Part shown: piece by piece, positions 1-6,772 of the stretch
Layout: each line of letters starts with the position of its first letter
How positions within the stretch are numbered: the stretch's first letter is position 1
Position numbers and translations under genes: made by a program
From: Eggerthella sp. CAG:368
GTDB taxonomy: Bacteria; Actinomycetota; Coriobacteriia; Coriobacteriales; Eggerthellaceae
Assembly: GCA_000434775.1 (NCBI GenBank)
Contig: FR895486.1
Location: 27,831-37,974, forward strand
Direction of reading: 5' to 3'
DNA: 10,144 bases
Notes under the pieces: model-generated
What the model saw: the letters and a program-made list of their open reading frames with translations, nothing else
Told to the model about the DNA's origin: nothing
Databases searched by the model: none

Positions 1-219
1 TGCAGCCTCTGCTGCCATCTGTGCAGCGAATGGCGTGGACTTACGAGAGCCCTTAAAGCCAACGGTACCAGCGGACTGCCAGGAGATTACATTACCCTGA
101 GGATCCGTGATGGATACGATAGTGTTGTTAAAAGTTGATTTGATATGCGCAGCGCCTACTGCGATATTCTTGCGCTCAGAGCGCTTGAGGCGCGTGCGAA
201 CGTTTTTCTTAGCTGCCAC
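1..219 (-). CDS. rpsK: Small ribosomal subunit protein uS11 (S11), N-terminal 73 codons, cut by the window edge
   Basis: uS11 sits on the platform of the 30S subunit and binds 16S rRNA near the mRNA exit region. The visible 73 codons carry family-typical segments: a basic N-terminus (AAKKNVRTRLKRSERKN), STFNNTIVSITDPQGNVISW and GFKGSRKSTPFAAQMAAEAA. The family is usually about 130 residues, so roughly the C-terminal 55 lie outside the window. The start is GTG at 217-219. It is preceded by AGAGGTG (226-232, minus strand) with six bases of spacing, and this Shine-Dalgarno overlaps the stop codon of rpsM, so the two genes are probably translationally coupled. Only 11 bases separate them. Identification is very secure; the GTG start is well supported by ribosome binding site (RBS) spacing and by the expected N-terminus. 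Confidence 0.97.
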   Translation of the reverse strand, partial: MAAKKNVRTRLKRSERKNIAVGAAHIKSTFNNTIVSITDPQGNVISWQSAGTVGFKGSRKSTPFAAQMAAEAA

Positions 220-230
220 TAGTTACACCT

Positions 231-599
231 CTACTTCTTCTTGCCGCCGATTTGACGCTTAGGACCTTTACGCGTACGTGCATTCGTATGAGTGCGCTGA
301 CCGCGAACGGGCAGGCCACGACGATGACGAAGACCGCGGTAGCAGCCGATCTCCATGAGGCGCTTAATATTCTGTGAAACTTCGCGGTGCAAGTCACCCT
401 CAGTGGTGAGGTTATGCTGGATATAGTCACGAAGCTTTGAAAGTTCATCTTCAGTGATGTCCCTAACGCGGGTGTCAGGGTTAATGCCGGTCTCTGCCAA
501 GATTTTCTTAGAGGTAGTAAGACCGATGCCGTAAATGTAGGTCAAGCCGACTTCAATGCGCTTGTCGCGAGGAAGGTCGACACCAACGAGACGTGCCAT
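231..599 (-). CDS. rpsM: Small ribosomal subunit protein uS13 (S13)
   Basis: uS13 is a head protein of the 30S subunit that contacts the 50S subunit and the P-site tRNA. The 122-residue product has the usual length and all the expected parts: MARLVGVDLPRDKRIEVGLTYIYGIG at the N-terminus (helix-two-turn-helix fold), the central helical segment, the GCYRGLRHRRGLPVRGQRT block near residues 85-103, and the basic tail ending KRQIGGKKK that reaches into the decoding centre. The start is ATG at 597-599. A purine-rich AAAGGG lies about ten bases upstream, which is weaker than for its neighbours. It is 20 bases downstream of rpmJ and 11 bases upstream of rpsK, in the standard infA-rpmJ-rpsM-rpsK order, so it is almost certainly co-transcribed. 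Confidence 0.98.
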   Translation of the reverse strand: MARLVGVDLPRDKRIEVGLTYIYGIGLTTSKKILAETGINPDTRVRDITEDELSKLRDYIQHNLTTEGDLHREVSQNIKRLMEIGCYRGLRHRRGLPVRGQRTHTNARTRKGPKRQIGGKKK

Positions 600-619
600 A
601 GATACGTTTCCCTTTCTCT

Positions 620-733
620 TTAACCTTGACGCTGCTTATGACGAGGGTTTTCGCAAATTACGAGAACCTTGCCATGACGTCGGATGATTTTGCACTTGTC
701 GCACATTTTCTTGACCGAAGGACGTACCTTCAT
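620..733 (-). CDS. rpmJ: Large ribosomal subunit protein bL36 (L36), zinc-binding form
   Basis: bL36 is the smallest 50S protein and helps shape the 23S rRNA near the factor-binding region. The 37-residue reading starts MKVRPSVKKMCDKC and ends RHKQRQG, the full normal length. The zinc ligands of the C+ form are present: Cys11, Cys14, Cys27 and His32, so this is the zinc-containing paralogue rather than the zinc-free one. The start is ATG at 731-733, with AAAGGA eight bases upstream. It follows infA after an unusually long 172-base spacer and precedes rpsM by 20 bases. Two overlapping opposite-strand open frames here are shadows. Confidence 0.97.
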   Translation of the reverse strand: MKVRPSVKKMCDKCKIIRRHGKVLVICENPRHKQRQG

Positions 734-837
734 AATTCAATTCCTTTCGGTTATGCGTTTTCTCTTTATCTACCACGCCCAGCCGCAGGCGATAGTTTGT
801 TTATTAATTTCCTATACTTACTTTACTGACACGTATA

Positions 838-857
838 GCTCGAACGAACGTCCGAGC
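838..857 (-). promoter_or_regulatory. Hairpin in the infA-rpmJ spacer
   Basis: Read on the minus strand, GCTCGGAC and GTTCGAGC form an eight-pair stem (one G-U) around a GTTC loop, about 50 bases after the infA stop. No T-run follows, so it is not an ordinary terminator. It could be a processing site or a regulatory element separating infA expression from the ribosomal genes. The function is unknown; only the symmetry is seen. Confidence 0.4.
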
Positions 858-905
858 ACACAAAATCAGCACATTTTACCGAAGCAAAACGAGCCAAAAG
901 GCGAT

Positions 906-1124
906 TTACTTGTAGCGATACGTGATACGACCACGATCAAGATCGTATACCGACAACTCAACCTGAACCTTATCTCCAGGCAAGATCTTGATGTAGTGCA
1001 TACGCATCTTTCCGGAGATATGGGCCAATATCTTGTGTCCATTTTCGAGCTCTACCCTAAACATTGCGTTAGGAAGTGCCTCGAGAACCGTACCCTCTAA
1101 TTCAATTGCATCTTCTTTTGCCAA
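906..1124 (-). CDS. infA: Translation initiation factor IF-1
   Basis: IF-1 occupies the ribosomal A site during initiation and modulates IF-2 and IF-3. The 72-residue product is a single OB-fold with the family pattern LAKEDAIELEGTVLEALPNA at the start, MFRVELENGHKILAHISGK in the middle and PGDKVQVELSVYDLDRGRIT to the end. The chosen start is TTG at 1122-1124, because AAGGAG (1130-1135) lies five bases upstream and the resulting protein has exactly the normal length. A second in-frame TTG at 1140-1142 would add six residues (MLEGAI), but those codons contain the Shine-Dalgarno itself. A candidate promoter lies at 1168-1197. It heads the rpmJ-rpsM-rpsK group, but the gene upstream is tRNA-Lys rather than the map/adk genes that often precede infA. 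Confidence 0.97.
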   Translation of the reverse strand: MAKEDAIELEGTVLEALPNAMFRVELENGHKILAHISGKMRMHYIKILPGDKVQVELSVYDLDRGRITYRYK

Positions 1125-1167
1125 AATTGCTCCTTCAAGCAAATAGGTTAATAAGCGGTAACAGAGA

Positions 1168-1197
1168 ATACTAACAAAAAAGCGCCTTTGTTTGCAA
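1168..1197 (-). promoter_or_regulatory. Candidate sigma-70-type promoter for infA operon
   Basis: On the minus strand, TTGCAA (1192-1197) is followed after 18 bases by TAGTAT (1168-1173), preceded by TG one base further upstream (an extended -10). It lies about 45 bases upstream of the infA start and downstream of the tRNA-Lys terminator, which is where the operon needs its own promoter. Inferred from consensus similarity only. Confidence 0.5.
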
Positions 1198-1233
1198 GTT
1201 GCTTCTTTGGACGCTTCACGTTGCCATCACATT

Positions 1234-1268
1234 AAAAAACTCTCTGCAGAACAGTAACCTACAGAGAG
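1234..1268 (-). terminator. Intrinsic terminator of tRNA-Lys
   Basis: On the minus strand, CTCTCTGTAG and CTGCAGAGAG pair over ten positions (one G-U) around a nine-base loop and are followed directly by six T. It begins 15 bases after the tRNA CCA end, so the tRNA is a separate transcription unit from infA. Confidence 0.88.
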
Positions 1269-1282
1269 CGAATAATGCGAAG

Positions 1283-1358
1283 TGGTGCGCCGTGAGGGAA
1301 TCGAACCCGCGACCTTGGGATTAAAAGTCCCCTGCTCTACCAACTGAGCTAACGGCGC
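1283..1358 (-). tRNA. tRNA-Lys, anticodon TTT, CCA encoded
   Basis: A complete 76-base cloverleaf reads on the minus strand. The seven-pair acceptor GCGCCGT/ACGGCGC is followed by A73 and a genomic CCA (1283-1285). The D arm is GCTC-AGTTGGTA-GAGC, the anticodon loop is CTTTTAA with anticodon TTT (1323-1325), and the T loop is TTCGATT. It decodes AAA and AAG. Two stem positions do not pair: G27-A43 at the top of the anticodon stem and C50-T64 in the T stem. The rest is canonical. It has its own promoter (1378-1406) and terminator (1234-1268). Confidence 0.96.
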
Positions 1359-1377
1359 ACTTATAAAGCAGTTACCC

Positions 1378-1406
1378 ATTCTAGTGTTAGGTCGTCTCAT
1401 GGTCAA
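1378..1406 (-). promoter_or_regulatory. Promoter of tRNA-Lys
   Basis: On the minus strand, TTGACC (1401-1406) and TAGAAT (1378-1383) are separated by exactly 17 bases, each matching the sigma-70 consensus at five of six positions. The expected transcription start is about 12-15 bases before the mature tRNA 5' end. This is the best promoter match in the window. Confidence 0.8.
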
Positions 1407-1517
1407 TACATGATTTTGTCTTGTGTAAAAGATTTTTACAGACTACCTCCAAAGCAGTCTCACTACCCCTTTGTTTATGGCACTATAGTTAAGAAAACAA
1501 CAACCAGAGGAAACGCG

Positions 1518-1970
1518 ATGATTATAGGTATAGTTTCAGATATTCATGGACGATTAAGCGAAGAAGCTTACGAGGCTCTTCGAGGTTCGGACTATATCCT
1601 TTGCGCAGGTGATAGCGAATCGCCTCTTATTCTCTCCGAGCTTGAAAGCATTGCTCCCACTATTGCTATTCGTGGTAACTGCGACAGAAGAGATTTAGGC
1701 CCTTCGGTAAACTTCGTTGCCTCCCTTCTCTTAGGCGGCGTGCGATTCAAGATGGTGCATCGTCCTGAAGATATAGGAACCTTGCCTGACGACGTTCAGG
1801 TTGTCGTACATGGACACACGCATATACCCCGCAACCAAACCATACACGGAGTTCTCTTCCTTAATCCAGGAAGCCCTACGCGCCCTCGTGGTGGAAGCAG
1901 AAAAAGCGTAATGCGGGTTGTTGTTCTTGATGCGAAGGTGGCTTCTGTTGAATTGATTGAACTGGACTAA
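1518..1970 (+). CDS. YfcE/MJ0936-family metallophosphoesterase
   Basis: This is a small two-metal phosphoesterase of the calcineurin-like superfamily. Members hydrolyse phosphodiesters or phosphomonoesters in vitro; the natural substrate is generally not known. The 150-residue product has the metal-ligand motifs in order: D8-x-H10 (SDIHG), G31-D32, G53-N54-C55-D56 (GNCD), H81, and G99-H100-x-H102 (GHTH). NPGSPTRPRGG near the C-terminus is also typical of the subfamily. The start is ATG at 1518-1520 with AGAGG seven bases upstream. The frame stays open to 1410, but that extension would run through the spacer next to the tRNA promoter and lacks an RBS. The gene is divergent from tRNA-Lys and convergent with the SanA-like gene, ending 17 bases from that stop. 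The family call is firm; the substrate is unknown. Confidence 0.92.
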   Translation: MIIGIVSDIHGRLSEEAYEALRGSDYILCAGDSESPLILSELESIAPTIAIRGNCDRRDLGPSVNFVASLLLGGVRFKMVHRPEDIGTLPDDVQVVVHGHTHIPRNQTIHGVLFLNPGSPTRPRGGSRKSVMRVVVLDAKVASVELIELD

Positions 1971-2010
1971 GCACCATACAGCAGGCACTACCACCATTGA
2001 GTGATGGTGC
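1971..2010. repeat. Inverted repeat with two competing left arms between convergent genes
   Basis: ATGGTG(C) at 2004-2010 can pair with either GCACCAT at 1971-1977 or CACCAT at 1992-1997 (six-base loop). It spans the meeting point of the two convergent genes and overlaps the last codons of the minus-strand one. There is no T-run on either strand, so a terminator role is doubtful. Confidence 0.35.
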
Positions 2011-2668
2011 CTGATTGTTCCAAGGAAACAGGCTCGCTTTTAAGTTCAGGCTCTGCATTAATAAGGCACTGAAAAAAGTCTTTCGCACGCGCGAGGAATT
2101 CGCGTTGTTCATAGGAGCTGATATTGGTGTATTCCCTGCGGTCGCTCTTAACACCTATTGCTTCAATGCCAAAATCTCGAGCATTGTAAAGGGTTCGATA
2201 CAGGTGATATTCCTGCGTTACCACCACACAGTTCGTCACTCCGAACACATGACGCAAGCGGTACATGCTGTCATAGGTTGAAACGCCCGCATGATCACAA
2301 AAAATGTCATCTTCAGGAACCCCTTGAGCAATGGCGTAGTTGGTCATCGCCATAACCTCGTTATAAGAAGAAGACGTATTGTCGCCCGTCATAATGATTT
2401 TGGGAGCAACGCCACAGTTGTAAAGCTCAATGGCGGTATCGAGCCTATCCTGCAGCACAGGAGACGGCGAACCATCGAAGTTTATTCCTGCGCCCAAAAC
2501 AGCAACGGCCTGAGCGTTTGATGTGGATGCTGTTTTTTCGACTTCATAAGCTGAGTGAATTTGACCCTTGGTTGAAACACACACCACTCCGTTAAGAACA
2601 AAAGGAAACACTAAAACAAGCGCAACAAGAAATGCAACAGTAAGAAAAAACCGCTTAAGAGCTCTCAA
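1988..2668 (-). CDS. SanA/YdcF-like DUF218 membrane-anchored protein
   Basis: SanA of enteric bacteria is an inner-membrane protein linked to the envelope barrier and vancomycin exclusion at high temperature; no enzyme reaction is established for the family. The 226-residue form begins with a basic stretch, then one transmembrane helix (about residues 7-31), then an extracytoplasmic domain. Segments match the SanA pattern in order: VLGAGI, RLDTAIELY, IIMTGDN, YNEVMAM, GVPEDDIFCDHAGVSTYDS, VVVTQEYHLYRTLYNARDFGI. The conventional start is TTG at 2666-2668, but it has only an AGGA three bases away. A strong AGGAGG at 2728-2733 instead sits eight bases before an in-frame ACG (2717-2719), which would add 17 basic and polar residues, so the true start is uncertain. 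The gene follows leuS and its terminator and is convergent with the phosphoesterase. Confidence 0.85.
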   Translation of the reverse strand: MRALKRFFLTVAFLVALVLVFPFVLNGVVCVSTKGQIHSAYEVEKTASTSNAQAVAVLGAGINFDGSPSPVLQDRLDTAIELYNCGVAPKIIMTGDNTSSSYNEVMAMTNYAIAQGVPEDDIFCDHAGVSTYDSMYRLRHVFGVTNCVVVTQEYHLYRTLYNARDFGIEAIGVKSDRREYTNISSYEQREFLARAKDFFQCLINAEPELKSEPVSLEQSGTITQWW

Positions 2669-2727
2669 ACATCCTGACTGCTGTTGAGAATGCGTACTTT
2701 TTTGACTACTGCGTTTCGTTGTTGTTT

Positions 2728-2733
2728 CCTCCT
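2728..2733 (-). promoter_or_regulatory. Strong Shine-Dalgarno without a conventional start codon
   Basis: AGGAGG on the minus strand (within AAGGAGG) is the best RBS in the region, but no ATG, GTG or TTG lies within 15 bases downstream in any frame. The codon at ideal spacing (eight bases) is ACG at 2717-2719, in frame with the SanA-like gene. Confidence 0.5.
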
Positions 2734-2776
2734 TCGTTTAACACTTATTTTCTGTTATAGAGTGCCTGCGCTACGT

Positions 2777-2807
2777 AAAAAAACGGCCATCTCCCAAGAG
2801 ATGGCCG
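2777..2807 (-). terminator. Intrinsic terminator of leuS
   Basis: CGGCCATCTC and GAGATGGCCG form a perfect ten-pair stem with a four-base loop. On the minus strand it is followed immediately by seven T. It lies 56 bases past the leuS stop. On the plus strand no comparable T-run follows, so it acts in the leuS direction. Confidence 0.93.
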
Positions 2808-2863
2808 AAATGAGACTTTTGCCCTAGCAGGGATGCCCCACGCATCATGCTCTTTGGAGAGCA

Positions 2864-5437
2864 CTATTTTGCAACAATATTTACGAGACGCTGAGGAATA
2901 ACAATAACCTTCACGATATTTTTACCTTCGGTTGCCTGAGAAACCGCCGCAAGCGCTATTTCTGAAATTTCAGACTCTTCAGCAGAAGCAGAAACTGTAA
3001 TATGAGCTTTCACCTTACCGTTGATCTGGACAGCCAATTCAACTTCGTCTGCTTCCGCCTCTTTAGGGTCAAACTCTGGCCAGGGCTGCTCATGAATAGA
3101 AGAATCATTGCCCAAGACACTCGTCCAAAGCTCTTCCGCCCAATGAGGAGCAATAGGAGCTAAAAGCTTTACGATAACCTCAGCTACATCAACATCGAGC
3201 GCATGAGCCTGTTCGCTTGCCACACGGCTTTCTGCAGAGTTCTTTCGTAAATAATCGCCTGCTGCGTTTACCAATTCCATCACTGCAGCAATTGCTGTAT
3301 TGAAATTGTTGCGTCCAAAATCGTCATTGACTTTGCCAACAACGCGATGACGTTCACGATGAAGCTGCTTGAGAGCTTTTTCGGCATCCTGAGTAGAAGA
3401 TCCTTCTGCAAAGAGAGTTTCCTCACCTGCCTTGCCCGCCAAATCATTAACCACACGCCAAGCGCGATTCATGAATTTATAGATACCTGCAAGGCCGCCT
3501 TCATCCCACAACAGATCTTTGTCGGGGGGTGCCATAAATAAAATGTAGGCGCGAACTGCATCTGCGCCGTATTCGGCAATCATGTCTTCAGGCGCAATGA
3601 CATTGCCCTTCGATTTAGACATTGTTTCACCATGTTCATCTTTAACCATACCCTGGCAAAGAAGATTCTGGAAAGGCTCATCAAAGTCGAGCATTCCTAA
3701 ATCGCGCAAAACCTTGGTGAAGAAACGCGAATACAGTAGATGCAAAATTGCATGTTCAATGCCACCGATGTACTGATCGACGGGCATCCAGCGGTTAACC
3801 TTAGCGGAATCAAAAGGTTTTTCCGTGTTGTGTGGATCGGTATAACGCATGTAATACCACGAAGAGCACGTAAAAGTATCCATCGTGTCAGTTTCACGGT
3901 GAGCAGGCTTACCGCATTTAGGACACGTTGTTTTCGCAAAGCCTTCATGCGTTGCCAGAGTTTCCCCCGCGGCAAGGTCAATATCTTTCGGAAGCATAAC
4001 GGGAAGATCTTCCTCAGGAACGGGAACCAAACCGCAATCATCGCAATAAATAGCAGGAATAGGATTGCCCCAATAACGCTGGCGAGAAATAAGCCAATCG
4101 CGCAAACGGAACTGAACGGTTTTACGACCACGACCTTGAGCTTCAAGATCAGCGATGATGGCATCTACCGCTGGAGAATGCTTGCCGCCTACGAGGCCCG
4201 TGTATTTTCCAGATTGAACCAAAATACCTTCATCGGCATAAGCGGCATCCCAATCAACCGAATCAATCTTTCGTTCCTGAACACCATTGAGTTCTGGGAA
4301 CAGAGGGTCATCCTCGTTCAAGATGATAGGAATGATAGGCAAATCATACTTACGTGCAAATTCGAAGTCGCGCTGGTCACCGCAAGGAACCGCCATTACC
4401 GCACCAGTACCGTAATCGCTCACGATGTAGTCGGCAACCCAAACAGGAACCTTGTCGCCATTGACAGGGTTAACCATATAGCGGCCCGTGAAAGCACCAT
4501 GCTTTTCACGATCGCCCTGCGCGCGTTCAACCGCACTTACTTTTGCGGCAGATTCTACGAGGGAGTTTACTGCCTCTTCGTATTCTGAACCCTGAACGAG
4601 CTTCTTAACCAAGGGGCTTTCAGGTGCAAGCAAGAAAAAGCTACAGCCAAAGAGCGTATCGGGTCGCGTAGTAAAAACTGTAATAACGTCGTCTTCTGTA
4701 GGATTATCTGGAGCGTTTCCTTGCTCGTCACAAAGAATGAAATCTACTTCAGCGCCCTCAGAGCGACCAATCCAGTTTGCCTGCATCTGCTTAACGCGTT
4801 CAGGCCAGCCATCGAGCTGCTCAAGATCATCCAAAAGCTCTTGAGCGTAATCGGTGATTTTGAAATACCACTGCGTAAGATCACGCTTTTCAACGGTACC
4901 GTGACAACGCCAACACTCACCTTCGGTAACCTGTTCGTTGGCCAAAACCGTAGCGCAATTGGGGCACCAATTTACAGGAGAATTGCGACGCTCAACTAAA
5001 CCGCGCTTCCAGAATTGAAGGAAAATCCACTGACCCCAGCGATAATATTCAGGATCACAGGCAACAACGGTGCGATCCCAATCATAGGAAAAGCCCATGC
5101 GCTTGAAACTTGCTTTTTGTGTTTCGATGTTTGCGTAGGTCCAAGTAGCGGGGTGACTATTGTGCTTAATGGCTGCATTTTCCGCAGGAAGACCAAACGC
5201 ATCCCAACCCATAGGATGCAACACATCAAAGCCACGCATTTTGTAGTAGCGAGCAGCAACGTCACCAATGGTGTAATTGCGAACATGCCCCATATGAATA
5301 TCACCCGAAGGATAAGGGAACATTTCCAAAACATATTTTTTAGGTTTAGAAGAATCTTCCTTAACCTTATAGGCGTTGGTTTCTTCCCATACCTTTTGCC
5401 AACGAGGCTCAATCTCGTGCGGATTGTAAGGTTTCAT
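2864..5437 (-). CDS. leuS: Leucyl-tRNA synthetase
   Basis: This class Ia synthetase joins leucine to tRNA-Leu using ATP in the cytoplasm and hydrolyses mischarged product in its CP1 editing domain. The 857-residue length is normal for bacterial LeuS. In order: YPSGDIHMGH with the HIGH-type motif at residues 48-51; a zinc ribbon with Cys158, Cys161, Cys175 and Cys178; editing-domain motifs TTRPDTLFG and GTGAVMAVPCGDQRDFEFA; a second Cys cluster (CDDCG and CPKCG); TCSSWYYMRY; the MSKSKGNV loop starting at Met606 (KMSKS equivalent, here TMSKS); then the anticodon-binding helices and the C-terminal domain with VQINGKVKAHI. The start is ATG at 5435-5437 with AAGGA six bases upstream. No T-box leader was seen. 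It is apparently monocistronic, ending in the terminator at 2777-2807. Large plus-strand open frames inside it are shadows. Confidence 0.99.
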   Translation of the reverse strand: MKPYNPHEIEPRWQKVWEETNAYKVKEDSSKPKKYVLEMFPYPSGDIHMGHVRNYTIGDVAARYYKMRGFDVLHPMGWDAFGLPAENAAIKHNSHPATWTYANIETQKASFKRMGFSYDWDRTVVACDPEYYRWGQWIFLQFWKRGLVERRNSPVNWCPNCATVLANEQVTEGECWRCHGTVEKRDLTQWYFKITDYAQELLDDLEQLDGWPERVKQMQANWIGRSEGAEVDFILCDEQGNAPDNPTEDDVITVFTTRPDTLFGCSFFLLAPESPLVKKLVQGSEYEEAVNSLVESAAKVSAVERAQGDREKHGAFTGRYMVNPVNGDKVPVWVADYIVSDYGTGAVMAVPCGDQRDFEFARKYDLPIIPIILNEDDPLFPELNGVQERKIDSVDWDAAYADEGILVQSGKYTGLVGGKHSPAVDAIIADLEAQGRGRKTVQFRLRDWLISRQRYWGNPIPAIYCDDCGLVPVPEEDLPVMLPKDIDLAAGETLATHEGFAKTTCPKCGKPAHRETDTMDTFTCSSWYYMRYTDPHNTEKPFDSAKVNRWMPVDQYIGGIEHAILHLLYSRFFTKVLRDLGMLDFDEPFQNLLCQGMVKDEHGETMSKSKGNVIAPEDMIAEYGADAVRAYILFMAPPDKDLLWDEGGLAGIYKFMNRAWRVVNDLAGKAGEETLFAEGSSTQDAEKALKQLHRERHRVVGKVNDDFGRNNFNTAIAAVMELVNAAGDYLRKNSAESRVASEQAHALDVDVAEVIVKLLAPIAPHWAEELWTSVLGNDSSIHEQPWPEFDPKEAEADEVELAVQINGKVKAHITVSASAEESEISEIALAAVSQATEGKNIVKVIVIPQRLVNIVAK

Positions 5438-5668
5438 ATTGCTTCCTTTTCACGAACATCAGCGCATTTGTGCGAATTGTTTTGTGCGATTATTGGCGCT
5501 CGCAGCGACCTTCAAATAAGCAACGGCCTTCGACAACGAAAACCAACTTTTTGAACCAACTTTCGAAGGAACACCAGCCAAAAAGCATACCCTAAAAATG
5601 TATGCCTTTACGCCTAGAAACCGCTTTAGGCATTATAAAGAATATTTATGGCATAAACGTTACAAGGA
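5438..5668. other. leuS upstream spacer with short direct and inverted repeats
   Basis: No gene is supported in these 231 bases. They should contain the leuS promoter, but no convincing -35/-10 pair was found; an AATAAT on the minus strand has a TTGAAG only 15 bases upstream. AACCAACTTT occurs twice (5541-5550 and 5554-5563), nested inside CCTTCG (5527-5532) and CGAAGG (5564-5569). Confidence 0.5.
5594..5632 (-). terminator. Weak candidate terminator of the wall-protein gene
   Basis: On the minus strand, TGCCT and AGGCA (5628-5632 and 5603-5607) flank a 20-base loop that holds a competing GCCTA/TAGGC pairing. Five T follow four bases later (5594-5598). It lies 37 bases after the stop of the gene at 5669. 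The stem is short, so this is tentative. Confidence 0.4.
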
Positions 5669-6772
5669 CTAAAGAATACGATAGGAAACCGTACGAATAC
5701 CCCATGCTTGACAGGTGCTATATCCAAGAGCCTTAAAAACACCTGGCTGAAGATCGAGCGAACGAGATCCACCGCCCATGCCACCACAGTCATTAATTGT
5801 TGCAATTACAGATCTGCCACCATAACTAATCTCAACAGCATGACCGTAATACTGCCAATAGTTTGGCCAAGCCATAGGAACAGCAACACCCATGGAATAA
5901 TCGTCGCAAATTGCCCCCGTAGAAGTCCATCCAGGATTAGGGGTGTTTGGGTCACTGCTTCCACCGTAAGCCGAAGCAACTCCCGTTTGCCAGCCCGATG
6001 AAGGAGCGGTACCGCCGCTATTACTATCGCCACTGTTTCCGCCACTGTTACCACCGCCGGAATTACTGTCGTCCTCGGAATTACCACCAGGATTAGTGTT
6101 CCAATTTGGACTAGGAGCGGCATTCTGCTGCTTTTTTTCTTCCATCTGGGCAGCTTTAGCTTGAAGTTCCGCTAAACGAGCTCTCTCAGACTCGATAGAG
6201 GAAACCTTAGATGAGGCATCAGCCACCACTTTTTCAGCTTCCTGTCTTTTTGCCGCCGCCTGACTCATCATTGCGTCTTGCTGAGCCTTTTCTTCCTCAA
6301 GCTCGCCTAACACAGCCTGAAATTGATTGCGTAGCTCCTTTTGATCTTCAACTAATTTAGCCTGATCTTCCTGAATTGCCGAATAATAGGTAATGTTCTT
6401 AAGAAAATCACCTAAATCTTCCGACATCAAAAAAACGCTGACCAAAGAAGAAGCTCCTTCATTTTTATAGGAAGCCTTTACTGCCTCGCCTAAAACATTC
6501 TGCCCCTTGAGCATGGCATTTTGAGCTTCCATGAGTTTATTTGTTGTTGAAGACATCTTCTCTTCCAGCGCGCTAATTTCGCCTTGAATTTTTTCGTATT
6601 CAGCATTGATTGAATCAAGCTGTTTAGAAGCTGTATCTAAAGAAGCCTTAGCATCGGAAAGATCATCCGCATGAGCGTACTCGCTCGGAATGAATAGCGC
6701 TGCGCCCATTGACAAGACCAAAAGCAAACTTAAGAACCCTGCCAAAAATATGTTTATTGCTTTTTTGCACAT
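5669..6772 (-). CDS. Secreted cell-wall protein: PcsB/CwlO-like coiled coil plus RlpA-like double-psi beta-barrel
   Basis: The 367-residue product carries a signal peptide (MCKK, hydrophobic core to about residue 28, likely cut after AHA at 35), a long coiled coil (about 38-217, rich in Glu, Lys, Gln and Ala), a low-complexity Asn/Gly/Ser/Pro linker (about 219-262), and a C-terminal domain from Gly264. That domain reads GVASAYGG, TSTGAICDD, YGHAVEISYGG, INDCGG with Asp328, and SRSLDLQPGVFKALG, which matches the RlpA/expansin-like double-psi beta-barrel, including the Asp that is catalytic in lytic transglycosylase members. The N-terminal coil resembles PcsB and CwlO, whose activity is gated by FtsEX. 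Likely role (inference): peptidoglycan cleavage or remodelling at the cell surface. The start is ATG at 6770-6772, the first possible codon after an in-frame stop. It has no Shine-Dalgarno, and TAAAAT lies only six bases upstream. The substrate bond is unknown. Confidence 0.87.
   Translation of the reverse strand: MCKKAINIFLAGFLSLLLVLSMGAALFIPSEYAHADDLSDAKASLDTASKQLDSINAEYEKIQGEISALEEKMSSTTNKLMEAQNAMLKGQNVLGEAVKASYKNEGASSLVSVFLMSEDLGDFLKNITYYSAIQEDQAKLVEDQKELRNQFQAVLGELEEEKAQQDAMMSQAAAKRQEAEKVVADASSKVSSIESERARLAELQAKAAQMEEKKQQNAAPSPNWNTNPGGNSEDDSNSGGGNSGGNSGDSNSGGTAPSSGWQTGVASAYGGSSDPNTPNPGWTSTGAICDDYSMGVAVPMAWPNYWQYYGHAVEISYGGRSVIATINDCGGMGGGSRSLDLQPGVFKALGYSTCQAWGIRTVSYRIL

Noticed and set aside
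684..1100. 138-codon plus-strand frame opposite rpmJ and infA
   Set aside because: Antisense to two certain genes; composition reflects the complementary strand.
1410..1517. 36-codon N-terminal extension of the phosphoesterase
   Set aside because: The family starts at MIIGIVSDIHG; the extension has no RBS and lies beside the tRNA promoter.
2291..2521. Plus-strand frames opposite the SanA-like gene
   Set aside because: Shadows of a minus-strand gene whose family pattern runs through the whole length.
3740..4588. 282-codon plus-strand open frame opposite leuS
   Set aside because: Fully inside the antiparallel leuS coding sequence, whose protein is complete and convincing; the plus-strand product has no recognisable features.
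5015..5554. 179-codon plus-strand frame over the leuS 5' end
   Set aside because: Shadow of leuS; no RBS or domain signal.
5438..5668. T-box leader for leuS
   Set aside because: No T-box consensus (AGGGTGG...ACCGCG) and no leader terminator before leuS.
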